Shown here: positions 53,573-62,881 of the stretch, piece after piece
How the letters are laid out: each line of letters opens with the position of its first letter
Numbering within the stretch: position 1 is the first letter of the stretch
Source: Corynebacterium crudilactis
Lineage (GTDB): Bacteria; Actinomycetota; Actinomycetes; Mycobacteriales; Mycobacteriaceae
Assembly: GCF_001643015.1 (NCBI RefSeq)
Contig: NZ_CP015622.1
Location: forward strand, 695,358 to 759,357
Reading direction: 5' to 3'
Length of the DNA: 64,000 bases
Program-made: the position numbers and the translations under genes
The notes under the pieces: generated by a model
The model's database searches: none
What the model was told of the DNA's origin: nothing
What the model saw: only the letters and a program-made list of their open reading frames with translations

Positions 53573-54409
53573 CTAGGCTTTCACGCCACCTGCGGTGAGT
53601 CCGGAGACGATGCGGCGTTGGAAGATGAGAACCATGATGATCAGTGGGATGGTCACCAATGCGCCGGCCGCCATGACCGAGGCGTAGGGGTATTCGAAGG
53701 AGCTTGGTCCGGTAAACCTGGCGATCGCAACGGTTACTGGCTCTGTGGAGGTGTTGGATAGTTGGCGGGCCAGCATGAATTCGTTCCACGTTGCGATGAA
53801 TGCGAGGATCGCGGTGGTAAATAGTGCAGGCGCTGCTAGAGGAAGCAGGATCATCCGGAAGGCTTGGCCACGGGTGGCGCCGTCGACGCGTGCTGATTCT
53901 TCGAGTTCCCAGGGCAGTTGTCTGAAGAAGGACACGAGTGTGTAGATCGTCAGAGGTAGTGCGAAGGAAATGTTCGGGATAATCAGCGCTTGGTAGGTGC
54001 CGATCCAATTGAGGTCACCGAAGAGCTGGAACAAAGGCGTGACCAGGGCGATGCCGGGGAACATGGAGGCTGCCAAGATGATGCCGGTGACAATGCCTTT
54101 GCCGGGGAATTCCAGTCGGGCTAGAGCGTAGGCGGTGAACACTCCCACGAGAACAGCGATCGCTGTTGTCGTGACACTGATGATCAGCGAGTTGCCAATG
54201 GCTGCGAGGAAGTTATTGCCTTTGTCGGTGGCCAGCGCGTCACGGAAGTTATCCAAAGTGACGTGCGTTGGCCAAGGAGTGGTGTCAAAGGTGTGCTTGG
54301 AATCGCGTAGTGCGGTGATCACCATCCAGTAGAAGGGGGCTAGACCCCAGAACAGGATGAATACCACTCCGGCGTAGTTGAGGATAAGTCCTTTTGTTCG
54401 TTTAGTCAT
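53573..54409 (-). CDS. tusG: Trehalose ABC importer permease
   Basis: A 278-residue MalG-type permease with six membrane helices. The cytoplasmic EAA loop reads EESARVDGATRGQAFRMILL, with the conserved G facing the ATPase. It forms a heterodimer with the product of 54406-55440 and imports trehalose, as known for C. glutamicum TusFGK-E; substrate assignment relies on synteny. ATG and the upstream stop overlap (ATGA), so the two permeases are co-translated. Confidence 0.88.
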   Translation of the reverse strand: MTKRTKGLILNYAGVVFILFWGLAPFYWMVITALRDSKHTFDTTPWPTHVTLDNFRDALATDKGNNFLAAIGNSLIISVTTTAIAVLVGVFTAYALARLEFPGKGIVTGIILAASMFPGIALVTPLFQLFGDLNWIGTYQALIIPNISFALPLTIYTLVSFFRQLPWELEESARVDGATRGQAFRMILLPLAAPALFTTAILAFIATWNEFMLARQLSNTSTEPVTVAIARFTGPSSFEYPYASVMAAGALVTIPLIIMVLIFQRRIVSGLTAGGVKA

Positions 54410-55440
54410 GGCTTAGCCACTTCCTTCACAGCAGAATCGGCCTTTACAACAGCATCCTTAGCGGTGGGTTTCTCATACTTGGTTCCGCCCAGTTTCTTTT
54501 TCTTCATCCCTCGTTGGCCCGAAACGTCTGCTCCGAGGAACCGGATCATGATGAACGCCACGAAGAAGATCAGTAGGAAGATCAGCGTAGAGAGTGCGGA
54601 TGCGGAGTTGAAGTTGTTTTGGCGCATGTCTTCCACAACCAGCTGGGAGATAACAGCGGTGGGGGAGTTGGAGGAACTGGAGATCATGATGACGGGGAGG
54701 TCGTACATGCGTAGTGCATCGAGGGTACGGAAGAGTACTGCCACCATCAAAGCTGGGCGCACCAGCGGGAGGGTGATCTTGGTGAATTGCTGCCACGCGG
54801 TTGCGCCATCGACGCGGGCTGCTTCGTAGGTTTCCTTCGGGATCATTTGCAGACCGGCGAGGATAAGTAGCGCCATGAATGGTGTGGTTTTCCAGACGTC
54901 GGCCAAAATGACGGCGGCTCTGGCGGCCCACGGATCGGTTGTCCAACTGATACTAAGCCCAAACATGGAGTTGATGATGCCTTGTGGCGCGAAGATGAAC
55001 TGCCACAGTTTTGCGGTGACTGCGGTGGGGATTGCCCAAGGGATAAGAATCGCTGCGCGAACAAGTGCGCGGCCGCGGAATTCTTTGTTCATGATCAGTG
55101 CCATGGCGGTGCCGAGGATGGTTTCCAAGCCGACGGTGACCACGGTGAAGAACAACGTGATGCGTAGTGCTGGCCAGAAGTCGGTGGCGAGTGTGCCGGG
55201 TGGGCAGGTACGGATGGTGCCGTCTGAACCCATGCATCGTTGGGTGAGCCAGTAAAGGTAGTTGTCTAGTCCTGCGAAGCCACCGTCGGTGAAGAGTCCT
55301 GTGGTGGGGTCGAGGCCTTTGTCGGCCTGGAAGGATAGCCAAATTGCTCGGACGATGGGATATCCGATCACCACTGCAAGGACCACCAGCGCAGGTGCGA
55401 TCAGCCAGGCAGCGCTTCTGGCCTGTTTGAATGTGGCCAT
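54406..55440 (-). CDS. tusF: Trehalose ABC importer permease
   Basis: A 344-residue MalF-type permease with a long N-terminal periplasmic loop and about six to seven membrane helices. The EAA loop is EAARVDGATAWQQFTKITLP. The C-terminal extension is Lys-rich (KKKKLGGTKYEKPTAKDA) and longer than usual. It precedes tusG with a four-base overlap. From gene order it is the TusF permease. The clean start is MATFKQARSAAW at 55440. Confidence 0.88.
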   Translation of the reverse strand: MATFKQARSAAWLIAPALVVLAVVIGYPIVRAIWLSFQADKGLDPTTGLFTDGGFAGLDNYLYWLTQRCMGSDGTIRTCPPGTLATDFWPALRITLFFTVVTVGLETILGTAMALIMNKEFRGRALVRAAILIPWAIPTAVTAKLWQFIFAPQGIINSMFGLSISWTTDPWAARAAVILADVWKTTPFMALLILAGLQMIPKETYEAARVDGATAWQQFTKITLPLVRPALMVAVLFRTLDALRMYDLPVIMISSSSNSPTAVISQLVVEDMRQNNFNSASALSTLIFLLIFFVAFIMIRFLGADVSGQRGMKKKKLGGTKYEKPTAKDAVVKADSAVKEVAKP

Positions 55441-55551
55441 GTGTCGTCGCTCCTTTTGTCAGGTCAAAATAAGTTGATTGTCAGTTCTGTGAAACTGCAC
55501 AGTCTTGTTACATGGATCATAATCCGCCGCGGAGAGTGATGGATACATTGG

Positions 55552-56007
55552 CTATTGCTTATAAAACCCGTCGCGGAGGTTCACTCCGTATTCCAGCCAC
55601 GCTTTTAATGCAGAGAGCATGCCGGTCCATCCCATTTGGCTGCCTAGGGCCTCTTGGGCTCCCGCGGGGGTGAGTGGCCAGCTACCTTCGGTGATGGTGA
55701 GTTTTGTGCGGGTGAAATCTCTAAAAGGTTCGAATTCGAAATTGACGGAACGCAGCTCATTTGCTTGTCCCCAGCGGATTTCAATTTGTTTGGCTTGGGT
55801 AGCGGAGACAACTTGGACGGGAAACGCGCCGGGAAAATCAGCGAAGTCCCAATAGACAGTCGATCCGGTTTCGAGTCGGCCAGATACCCCGCCGGTGGCG
55901 AAGTAGCGTTCTAGTTGTCGGGGATCTGCGATTGCTTCGTAGACCTGCACGGGGCAGCGGGAAATGTAGCCAAATGTGGAAACTTGAAGATCTTTGCTGG
56001 AAGCCAT
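55552..56007 (-). CDS. SRPBCC/AHSA1-like protein
   Basis: A 151-residue protein of the START/Bet v1-like fold: VSTFGYISRCPVQVYEAIAD, DPRQLERYFATGGVSGRLET with the AHSA1-like start, VYWDFADFPGAFPV, and the C-terminal GWTGMLSALKAWLEYG. These proteins bind small hydrophobic ligands; the function here is unknown. It lies between tusE and tusF, 111 bp upstream of tusF in the same direction, and is separated from tusE by a terminator. AAAGGAG supports the start at 56007. Confidence 0.82.
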   Translation of the reverse strand: MASSKDLQVSTFGYISRCPVQVYEAIADPRQLERYFATGGVSGRLETGSTVYWDFADFPGAFPVQVVSATQAKQIEIRWGQANELRSVNFEFEPFRDFTRTKLTITEGSWPLTPAGAQEALGSQMGWTGMLSALKAWLEYGVNLRDGFYKQ

Positions 56008-56055
56008 CCGGACTCCTTTCACACAAGTTCAATTACACCCAACAATAGGACAAAA

Positions 56056-56106
56056 CTCCGGCCACCTCGCGGGAATCCGAACAGGATTTCAAGAAGGTGG
56101 CCGGAG
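56056..56106 (-). terminator. Terminator of tusE
   Basis: CTCCGGCCACCT (56056-56067) pairs perfectly with AGGTGGCCGGAG (56095-56106). Read leftward a TTTT run follows. It ends the tusE transcript before the SRPBCC gene. Confidence 0.8.
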
Positions 56107-56138
56107 CGCAAACCTAAAGCATAAACCTTAAAGCCGAA

Positions 56139-57413
56139 CTAGCTGGAAGCGTTTTCGATCGCTGCCTTCATGTCGGTGGTTGCCTGGTCAACATCGACGT
56201 TGCCGTTAAGGGCTGCGTAAGCGTTGTCCTGGATTGCCTTGGAGATGGCTGGATAGAAAGGAGACACTGGGCGTGGTGCTGCGTTTTCCAGGGATTCCTT
56301 CAGTGCTGGCAGGTATGGGTACTGCTCAACCAGTGATGCGTCATCGTAGATGGATGCGAGCACTGGTGGGAAGGAGTTGTCTGCGAACCAGGTCTGGTTT
56401 TCTTCGTTGATGATGAATTCAATGAAGTCGCGGGCGGTTGCCTTGTTTTCGGAGTTGACGTTGATGCCGTTGTTGTAGCCACCGAGGGTGGATACGCCGA
56501 CGCCGTCTTTACCTACGAGTGGCTGTACTTCGAATTTGCCTGCGGTTGCTTCGGCTTCTTCGGAGTTGGTGTACATGTATGGCCAGTTGATGGCGTAGGC
56601 GGTTTGGCCTTCGGTGAAGGCGAGGTTGGTTTCTTCCTCGGTCGCTGCAAGCGATGCCTGGGAGATGGTGCCGTCGTCGAAGCCGTCGACCATTGCCTGG
56701 ATGCCGGCCTTGGAATCGTCGCTGTCGACGGTGACGTTGCCGGAATCGTCTAGGACGCTGCCGCCCCAGCCTTCGATGAAGCCAATGGTGTTAACGGAAA
56801 GGCCTTCGTACTGCTTGAGCTGCGTAGTCAGGCAGTCAACGCCGGCTTCCTCAGCAAGCGTGCAGGAATCAACGAGGTCAGCCCAGTTTGCGGGTGCTTC
56901 TGGGATGATTTCGGTGTTGCGGAACAGCAGCTGGCCGTTGGTGTTCTGAGGCAGTGCGTAGAGGGTGCCGTTGTAAGTTGCGGAATCCACGGTGGATTGC
57001 AGCAGTCCGGAGGTGTCTACCTCGAGGTCGCCTTCAAGTGGTGCGAGCCATTGGTTTGCCGCGAAGTCTGCGGTCCAGATGACGTCGAGCGCCATGACGT
57101 CGTAGTCAGAGTTGCCGGCCTGCAGGGATTGCACGAGGGTTTCGCGCTGTGCGTCGGCTTCACCGGCGAGTTCGTTGAGCGTGACCTGCTCATCGGGGTG
57201 GGCTTCGTTCCAGCGGTCGATGATCGGAATGACTTTGTCGGTGTCGTTTTTGCCCATCGCAAAAGTGATGGGGCCGCGGCTGTCTGCGCCTTCGCTGGCG
57301 GTGGAATCTGTGGAGTCGGAGCTTGAGTCTGAACTACAACCGGCCAGTGCGATCGCTGCCAACAGTGTGGTGGCTGCAAGCGACGCGCCGGTCTTGCGGG
57401 AAATCGAGGACAT
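56139..57413 (-). CDS. tusE: Trehalose ABC importer substrate-binding lipoprotein
   Basis: A 424-residue lipoprotein of the MalE-like cluster. The signal peptide ends at ALAGC, with the Cys lipidated, followed by a Ser/Asp-rich linker. VIPIIDRWNEAHPDEQVTLN starts the binding domain, with MALDVIWTADFAANQWLAPL and AYAINWPYMYTNSEEAEATA further on. It delivers trehalose to TusFG; the assignment comes from gene order and family. It has its own terminator and follows tusK on the same strand. Confidence 0.88.
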   Translation of the reverse strand: MSSISRKTGASLAATTLLAAIALAGCSSDSSSDSTDSTASEGADSRGPITFAMGKNDTDKVIPIIDRWNEAHPDEQVTLNELAGEADAQRETLVQSLQAGNSDYDVMALDVIWTADFAANQWLAPLEGDLEVDTSGLLQSTVDSATYNGTLYALPQNTNGQLLFRNTEIIPEAPANWADLVDSCTLAEEAGVDCLTTQLKQYEGLSVNTIGFIEGWGGSVLDDSGNVTVDSDDSKAGIQAMVDGFDDGTISQASLAATEEETNLAFTEGQTAYAINWPYMYTNSEEAEATAGKFEVQPLVGKDGVGVSTLGGYNNGINVNSENKATARDFIEFIINEENQTWFADNSFPPVLASIYDDASLVEQYPYLPALKESLENAAPRPVSPFYPAISKAIQDNAYAALNGNVDVDQATTDMKAAIENASS

Positions 57414-57549
57414 AGGAAGTCACCTTTCTTAACAACAGATGACTCTTAATCTAATGACTTTGCCCACTTTTGTGCATAATTTTGCCTTAAATCACCCCCG
57501 TTAAGCGTCGAAAAGCATGCTTCTCGACGCCTCCCTCCACAACTCGGGG

Positions 57550-58548
57550 CTAAGCGATGCGGTTGCCGGTGTTTAGATCAAAGCGATGTGCTTGCGCAGG
57601 ATCGTAGGAAAAGACCACCGGGGTGCCAGGAGAAGGCACCGGGCCTTCGATCCAACGAGCCACCAGGCGATGGCCTTCCCAAGTGGCATAAACATAGGAC
57701 TCAGAGCCGAGCTCCTCGACGATATCCACCACAGCATCAATGGTCGCGAAACCTTCAGGGGTTTCATTGACCAGCATCTTCTCCGGGCGTATACCCATGG
57801 TGTAGCCATCGGTGGGGAAGAGATTCATGGACGGTGAACCAATGAAACCGGCAACGAAATCGTTGACGGGGGCGTCGTAAAGCTCCCTGGGCGGTGCTAC
57901 CTGCTGCAGCAACCCGTCCTTTAATACTGCAACCCGATCGCCCATGGTCATCGCTTCGACCTGGTCGTGGGTGACATACACCGTCGTGGTGCCCAGGCGG
58001 CGCTGCAAAGCAGCGACCTCAGCACGAGTTTGCACGCGCAATTTCGCATCCAGGTTGGACAAAGGCTCATCCATGAGGAACACCTTCGGATCGCGCACCA
58101 GCGCACGCCCCATCGCCACGCGCTGACGCTGACCACCGGACAAATCCTTCGGCTTGCGATCCAAAAACTCCGTGAGCCCCAGGATCTCCGCAGCCTGATT
58201 CACCTTGGCATCAATTTCTGCCTGCGGCAGCTTCGCCAACTTTAACGCGAAGCCCATATTCTTCGCCACCGTCATATGCGGATACAACGCGTAGTTCTGG
58301 AACACCATTGCAATATCGCGATCCGCCGGCTCCTGACCAGTGACATCTTTGCCATCAATTTTGATCGACCCAGATTCCACACCCTCCAGGCCTGCCAAAG
58401 CGCGCAGCGTGGTGGATTTACCGCAGCCCGAAGGGCCGACGAGTACCAAGAACTCGCCATCTGCGATATCTAAATCAAGCTCATGAACTGTTGCACGTTC
58501 CGCGCCGGGGTATCGGATTGTGACCTTGTCGAATGTGACCGTTGCCAT
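57550..58548 (-). CDS. tusK: Sugar ABC importer ATPase (MsmK/UgpC type)
   Basis: A 332-residue ATPase energising the trehalose importer. Walker A is GPSGCGKST, signature LSGGQRQRVAMGRALVRDP, Walker B VFLMDEPLSNLD, and the switch His is in YVTHDQVEAMTMGD. The C-terminal OB-fold regulatory domain (MGIRPEKMLV onward) is typical of MalK-like proteins, though shorter than usual. It is the first gene of the set on the minus strand; the 136-bp gap to tusE carries a self-complementary copy pair of the 20-bp motif. Confidence 0.9.
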   Translation of the reverse strand: MATVTFDKVTIRYPGAERATVHELDLDIADGEFLVLVGPSGCGKSTTLRALAGLEGVESGSIKIDGKDVTGQEPADRDIAMVFQNYALYPHMTVAKNMGFALKLAKLPQAEIDAKVNQAAEILGLTEFLDRKPKDLSGGQRQRVAMGRALVRDPKVFLMDEPLSNLDAKLRVQTRAEVAALQRRLGTTTVYVTHDQVEAMTMGDRVAVLKDGLLQQVAPPRELYDAPVNDFVAGFIGSPSMNLFPTDGYTMGIRPEKMLVNETPEGFATIDAVVDIVEELGSESYVYATWEGHRLVARWIEGPVPSPGTPVVFSYDPAQAHRFDLNTGNRIA

Positions 58549-58645
58549 GTTTTATTAAATTACCAGCAGGCGTGCACAAAGTGGATTTAATGGGGCTAGA
58601 TTGGGCTATCTATTACAGAGGTGATTTGAGGAAAGAAGCATCATC

Positions 58646-59119
58646 ATGGCAGTCATTAAAGTGCATGATCGGTGGGAACAGCTCTTTTGGATTGGCATTA
58701 TTCTAAAAGGGCTCAACGGTTTATTAGAACTAATCGGCGGAGGGCTGTTACTGCTTGTCAATCCTGAGCACCTACATCGGTGGGTGGTGGCACTTACCCA
58801 AAGCGAACTCAATGAGGATCCCAACGATGTCATCGCGAGTTTTTTGGTGCACAGCAGCGATTCAATAACCGGCCATGCCATGCTGTTTAGCGCTATATAT
58901 CTCTTGGCACACGGCATTGTGAAAGTCGTGTTGGTTGGGGCAGTGCTCAAAAATAAGCTGTGGGCTTATCCTTGGATGATCGTGGTGCTCCTGGTATTCA
59001 TCGGATATCAGCTCTACCAAATCGCACTTCAAGCCAGTGTTGGAATGATTGCGCTAACAATCTTTGACGCCTTCATCGTGGCGTTGACCTGGCGTGAGTA
59101 CAGGATGAAGAAGGGTTAG
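58646..59119 (+). CDS. DUF2127-family membrane protein
   Basis: A 157-residue membrane protein with about four helices. The start WEQLFWIGIILKGLNGLLEL has the DUF2127 opening, HGIVKVVLVGAVLKNKLWAY the central signature, and LLVFIGYQLYQIALQASVGM the last helices. Function is unknown. GAGGAAAG precedes the ATG. It is divergent from tusK and its stop overlaps the convergent SUKH gene by four bases. Confidence 0.82.
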   Translation: MAVIKVHDRWEQLFWIGIILKGLNGLLELIGGGLLLLVNPEHLHRWVVALTQSELNEDPNDVIASFLVHSSDSITGHAMLFSAIYLLAHGIVKVVLVGAVLKNKLWAYPWMIVVLLVFIGYQLYQIALQASVGMIALTIFDAFIVALTWREYRMKKG

Positions 59120-60501
59120 AAGTCACTTATGTTTCCAGAGGAGAAAGTGATCTCCAATGATGATTGCCGACACACCCGATTAATAAGATCTACTGCCTGC
59201 ACCAATCGCAAGCCTTTCGGAAGCTTCAGCACATGAATGTCGCCCAGAGCATCAAGTGCTTGCGTGCTGTCCATCTCAACGGTTTCCAAAGCTGCTAGGG
59301 CGCCCAATGCCTCCACGTTATAAAGCTTTTCGACGTTTTCCACCGTGATCATTCTCAATGTAGGATGCCCTGCAAGCGGTGCCAAATCAGCTTCTTTGAG
59401 ATCAAGAAGTCGAAGCGATTGCAATGGAAGAAATTCGATTCCACTGAGATCGACAGCAGCAATATTGCGAAGGATCAGTGCTTTAAGTGGAAGATCATGC
59501 ACCGCGGAAATCGCAAAATACTCTAGATTAAACAATCTTAAAGATTCAGTTTCTTCAGGAACTTCTGCGCGAATAAAAGGTTGTGGCGTCCCCGGGGGAA
59601 TCACGTGATCAAGATAGGGAGCAGGCCAGTCATAGCGACGCTGCGCAAGATAATCAACTAAAGAATCCGCATGCCTAACTGGACCATCAACGAGATCGCG
59701 TCCATATTCAATGATCTGACCCGCGATACCGTGTGGTCCGGGTACCAGATCAATCCCCAAACAATTTCCTCCATGATCATGCGCGAAAGGGATCCATCCA
59801 GGATGCAGAAGACGTAGTTGGACCACACCAGGGATTCCTTGGTCAAAAGCTTCGCCAGTATAAGGACCATTAGCTGCAAGTTCTGCCCACTGTTTATGCC
59901 TTTGCATAATCTCTGCAGAGGAGAGAAAGGACCACCCTGCTGTGAGAGTTCCTTCTTCCACCTCAGCATCAAATTTCGCACCGTCGCTTAGCCTTAACAG
60001 TGCTTTCAATTGGGGAGGAATGGGAATCCCTAAATAAACAGCTAGTTTCTCCGCAGCATCAGCTGTCATTGGTGCTTGAACAGCGTAGCCACCAGATCCT
60101 TGCGCCCACAGCTGTGCTATTTCAGCTTCTTCTGCTGGCGTGATCGGAGGAAGCTGTATCCAAGGAGCATCGAATACTAGAGGATGTACAACTATCTGAT
60201 CAAGGGTTGAAGTAACCTCCCTAGCCTCCCAAGTACCGGCAGGATTAAGAGAAATTTCGATGCTCAGTACCGGATCAATTTGCTCAGACTGCAAGGCATT
60301 GACTGCGTCATCAACAAGATCGAATGCCTCAAATCCAGTATCAACTCTTTCGCCATCTTTATCGAAACAATTGACCTGCATTGAACTAGATCCAGGTTCA
60401 AACGTGCAGCTTAAAATGGCGATTTGGGTTTCAGGAAATTCTTTTAAAACAGTTGCCAGAGAGTCGACTGCAAAGTGGATGGACGCCTGTGAAGAAGTCA
60501 T
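59116..60501 (-). CDS. SMI1/KNR4 (SUKH)-like protein with leucine-rich C-terminus
   Basis: A 461-residue soluble protein in three parts. Residues 1-110 are of unknown fold. The middle (about 115-285) matches the SMI1/KNR4 pattern with IPPQLKALLRLSDGAKFD, WIPFAHDHGGNCLGIDLVPG and QIIEYGRDLVDGP. The C-terminal 140 residues form irregular leucine-rich repeats (LPLKALILRNIAAVDLSG, LRLLDLKEADLAPLAGHP). SUKH proteins often give immunity to polymorphic toxins, but no toxin gene is seen nearby. The ATG at 60501 follows AGGGG. The slot may be variable between strains. Confidence 0.7.
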   Translation of the reverse strand: MTSSQASIHFAVDSLATVLKEFPETQIAILSCTFEPGSSSMQVNCFDKDGERVDTGFEAFDLVDDAVNALQSEQIDPVLSIEISLNPAGTWEAREVTSTLDQIVVHPLVFDAPWIQLPPITPAEEAEIAQLWAQGSGGYAVQAPMTADAAEKLAVYLGIPIPPQLKALLRLSDGAKFDAEVEEGTLTAGWSFLSSAEIMQRHKQWAELAANGPYTGEAFDQGIPGVVQLRLLHPGWIPFAHDHGGNCLGIDLVPGPHGIAGQIIEYGRDLVDGPVRHADSLVDYLAQRRYDWPAPYLDHVIPPGTPQPFIRAEVPEETESLRLFNLEYFAISAVHDLPLKALILRNIAAVDLSGIEFLPLQSLRLLDLKEADLAPLAGHPTLRMITVENVEKLYNVEALGALAALETVEMDSTQALDALGDIHVLKLPKGLRLVQAVDLINRVCRQSSLEITFSSGNISDF

Positions 60502-60544
60502 ACCCCTAATTATTACGATCAACACTCATATGTGCAGCAAAAAC

Positions 60545-61207
60545 TTAGATCCGGTGAGTCACCTTTTCATTAGCAGCGATGTGCTCCAGGCGCTCTTGAT
60601 CGGTGAGACCTGCAACGATCACAGCCGAACCACCAACGGAAAGTGGCTCCAACACTTGTTGTTTAAAGCCTTCAAAATCTGACCAGCCAGTGGCAAGGAT
60701 GCGTGCTCCAGCAGGAATGGCTGAAGAAGTAACAATCTCTGGAAGGGCACGGGTGGGGTTGAAGAATTGATCTCCGTAGAAACGCACCGTGGGACCAAAA
60801 TCGATCGCGCCTTGAGGTAAATCACCACCGCTTTCCACGATGCCACGACCAAAAGGATCTTCGCTGACAAGCAACACATCGCTATGTTCCTCATAAGACT
60901 TATAACGATCCAGGGAAGTAAACACCGCATCTGCTTCCGTGGTAATTCCGTTGGTAAATTCCACCTCAACTCCAGCAGCCAATGCGCCAAGCACAATGAC
61001 TGAAGCTTGCCAGCTCACAGGAAGATCAACCGCGATGGTGGAGCCTTCTTCTAGATCGAGCTCATCAAGCAACATATTGCCTACTTTGGAGGCCCAATTG
61101 TCCAAAGTAATTGCCGAGAAATCTAAACGAGCACCCGTAGTTTCGTTATAGACAGTGAGTCGGGGAGTAGCTGGATCTAGCGCGAACAAATGAGAAAGAA
61201 GTTCCAT
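60545..61207 (-). CDS. TIGR03089-family AMP-ligase-like protein
   Basis: A 220-residue protein resembling the N-terminal half of acyl-CoA/AMP-forming ligases: LTVYNETTGARLDFSAITLD, WASKVGNMLLDELDLEEGST, WQASVIVLGALAAGVEVEF and the end DQERLEHIAANEKVTHRI. The AMP-binding P-loop and C-terminal domain are missing, as in the actinobacterial TIGR03089 family, so catalytic activity is doubtful. The start at 61207 has GGGAG close by. It lies 43 bp before the SUKH-like gene and on the same strand as the LCP gene. Confidence 0.8.
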   Translation of the reverse strand: MELLSHLFALDPATPRLTVYNETTGARLDFSAITLDNWASKVGNMLLDELDLEEGSTIAVDLPVSWQASVIVLGALAAGVEVEFTNGITTEADAVFTSLDRYKSYEEHSDVLLVSEDPFGRGIVESGGDLPQGAIDFGPTVRFYGDQFFNPTRALPEIVTSSAIPAGARILATGWSDFEGFKQQVLEPLSVGGSAVIVAGLTDQERLEHIAANEKVTHRI

Positions 61208-61264
61208 AGCTCCCAAGAGTAATAAAACTGAAAGTTTTAGGTTTTTTTCTTATAAAACCAGCAA

Positions 61265-61295
61265 CCCTCCGCGTACCTGAAAGGAATGCGGAGGG
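61265..61295 (-). terminator. Terminator of lcp gene
   Basis: CCCTCCGC (61265-61272) pairs with GCGGAGGG (61288-61295). Read leftward it is followed by TTGCTGGTTTT. It overlaps the GGAGGGAG part of the 20-bp repeated motif. Confidence 0.55.
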
Positions 61296-61318
61296 AGGCG
61301 TCGAAAAGCGAAAATCTT

Positions 61319-62881
61319 TTAGTTCACGCAGCGCGGACCGTCGCCGCCGGCATCGAACTCTGGGCTCTCGATCGGTGCGCCGATATCAGCGCCCGGCTGG
61401 CCAACAGTGCTAGACGTTACCGCATTGGACTCGGCGGTTGGGCCAGCGTAATCGCCGGAGGATACAACGATGACAGTATTAGCATCCAGGGAAGAATTCA
61501 CCATGATCGGCAATCCGCCCAGCGCTTCAGAGATCGCTTCTGCCTGCTTGCTGTTGGCATCGCCAGCAAGGACCTGGGACTCGTAGTAGAGGCCTTCGGC
61601 TGCATTGCCGGTCTCCGCAATGGTGTAACCCATTTCCTGGAGGTGTGCTGCAATGCCGTTGGCTAGACCTTCTGTATAAGAAGCGTTGAGGACATGGACC
61701 TCAACCTCGCTGAGATCAGGACCTTGATCCTCGGCTGGTTGCTCATCGGAACCCGCTTCCACGGCAGGCTCAGATCCACCGAGGGCGTCATTGAAAAAGG
61801 TATGTACCTGGTTGACATCGACGGTGACCACGGACTCGCCATAATCGCCGGTGCCGTCGATAGAAGTAACTGGAATGGTGCCGAAAGTAACGTTGCCACC
61901 AGCGAGATTCTGCAGCTGGGTGGCAAAGCCCATGACATCCCAACCTTCATCGATAATGACAGAGCGAGTGACAGCATCAGCAAGTGCGCTGAGCTTTGAA
62001 GGATTAGTCAGTGTGCCAGAAGAAAGCACCTGGTTGACCAAAGAAGCCATGAAAGATTGCTGGCGAACGATACGGTCAAGATCGCCACGGGGGAGATCAT
62101 GGCGCTGACGCACATAAGACAACGCATCCGGGCCACCCAAGAATTGGCGACCAGCCGGGAAGTTTGCACCAGACAGCGGCTCATCCACTGCATTATTAAG
62201 GCAGACCTCAACGCCACCGACAGCATCCGTGAGTAACACGAACCCTAAAAGACCAATTTCTGCATAGTGATCAACAGTGACACCAGTGAGATCAGAAACA
62301 GCACCAATCAGGCCCTCACGGCCAGATTCCTTGGCACGCTTTTCCAATTCAGATTCATTGGTGAAGCCCTGATTCATGAGCTCCCCGCGTCGGGCATCCT
62401 TGTGCGCGCCGTAGACACCGTTGATTTTCATATTTCCGTAGTCGGAATCATGAACATAAGTATCACGCGGAATAGACACCGCAGTGGCAGAAGAACCATC
62501 GTTCGGAATTCGAATCACCATGATGGTATCGGTGTTATCGTTTTCCTCATCGCCTGCGCGGAGCAGCGCCAACTCTTCCTCAGTCAGGGAATTACCCTGC
62601 GCATCGGAACGGGAATCAGAACCCACCAACAAAATATCGGTAGCACCGTCTTCCGCCTGGCCATCCAAAACACCCTTGCCACCACCGAGCGTGAGGTTAC
62701 CGGCGTTTGCTACATCGCCGACCTTTCCCACGGCGAAATAACCGAGCCCGGAAACCAACAGCACCAACACCGAAACAAAAGCAATAACGCTTCGAAATAT
62801 TGGGTGGCCTGCTTGTTTAATTGATTGCATTGCTGCCGGAGCAGGCTTAATGTCACGGACGGGGCGATACTTTTCAGTCAC
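61319..62881 (-). CDS. lcpA: LytR-CpsA-Psr (LCP) family protein
   Basis: A 520-residue enzyme that transfers arabinogalactan (or a related polymer) from its lipid carrier onto peptidoglycan, outside the membrane. One membrane helix (FRSVIAFVSVLVLLVSGLGY) follows a cytoplasmic tail. The LCP domain has DILLVGSDSRSD, IPRDTYVHDSDYGNMKING with the conserved Arg/Asp, and SYVRQRHDLPRGDLDRIVRQ. A LytR_C domain ends the protein (VEVHVLNASYTEGLANGIAA). The GTG start is taken. C. glutamicum LcpA is the essential ligase of this type, from memory. Confidence 0.93.
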   Translation of the reverse strand: MTEKYRPVRDIKPAPAAMQSIKQAGHPIFRSVIAFVSVLVLLVSGLGYFAVGKVGDVANAGNLTLGGGKGVLDGQAEDGATDILLVGSDSRSDAQGNSLTEEELALLRAGDEENDNTDTIMVIRIPNDGSSATAVSIPRDTYVHDSDYGNMKINGVYGAHKDARRGELMNQGFTNESELEKRAKESGREGLIGAVSDLTGVTVDHYAEIGLLGFVLLTDAVGGVEVCLNNAVDEPLSGANFPAGRQFLGGPDALSYVRQRHDLPRGDLDRIVRQQSFMASLVNQVLSSGTLTNPSKLSALADAVTRSVIIDEGWDVMGFATQLQNLAGGNVTFGTIPVTSIDGTGDYGESVVTVDVNQVHTFFNDALGGSEPAVEAGSDEQPAEDQGPDLSEVEVHVLNASYTEGLANGIAAHLQEMGYTIAETGNAAEGLYYESQVLAGDANSKQAEAISEALGGLPIMVNSSLDANTVIVVSSGDYAGPTAESNAVTSSTVGQPGADIGAPIESPEFDAGGDGPRCVN

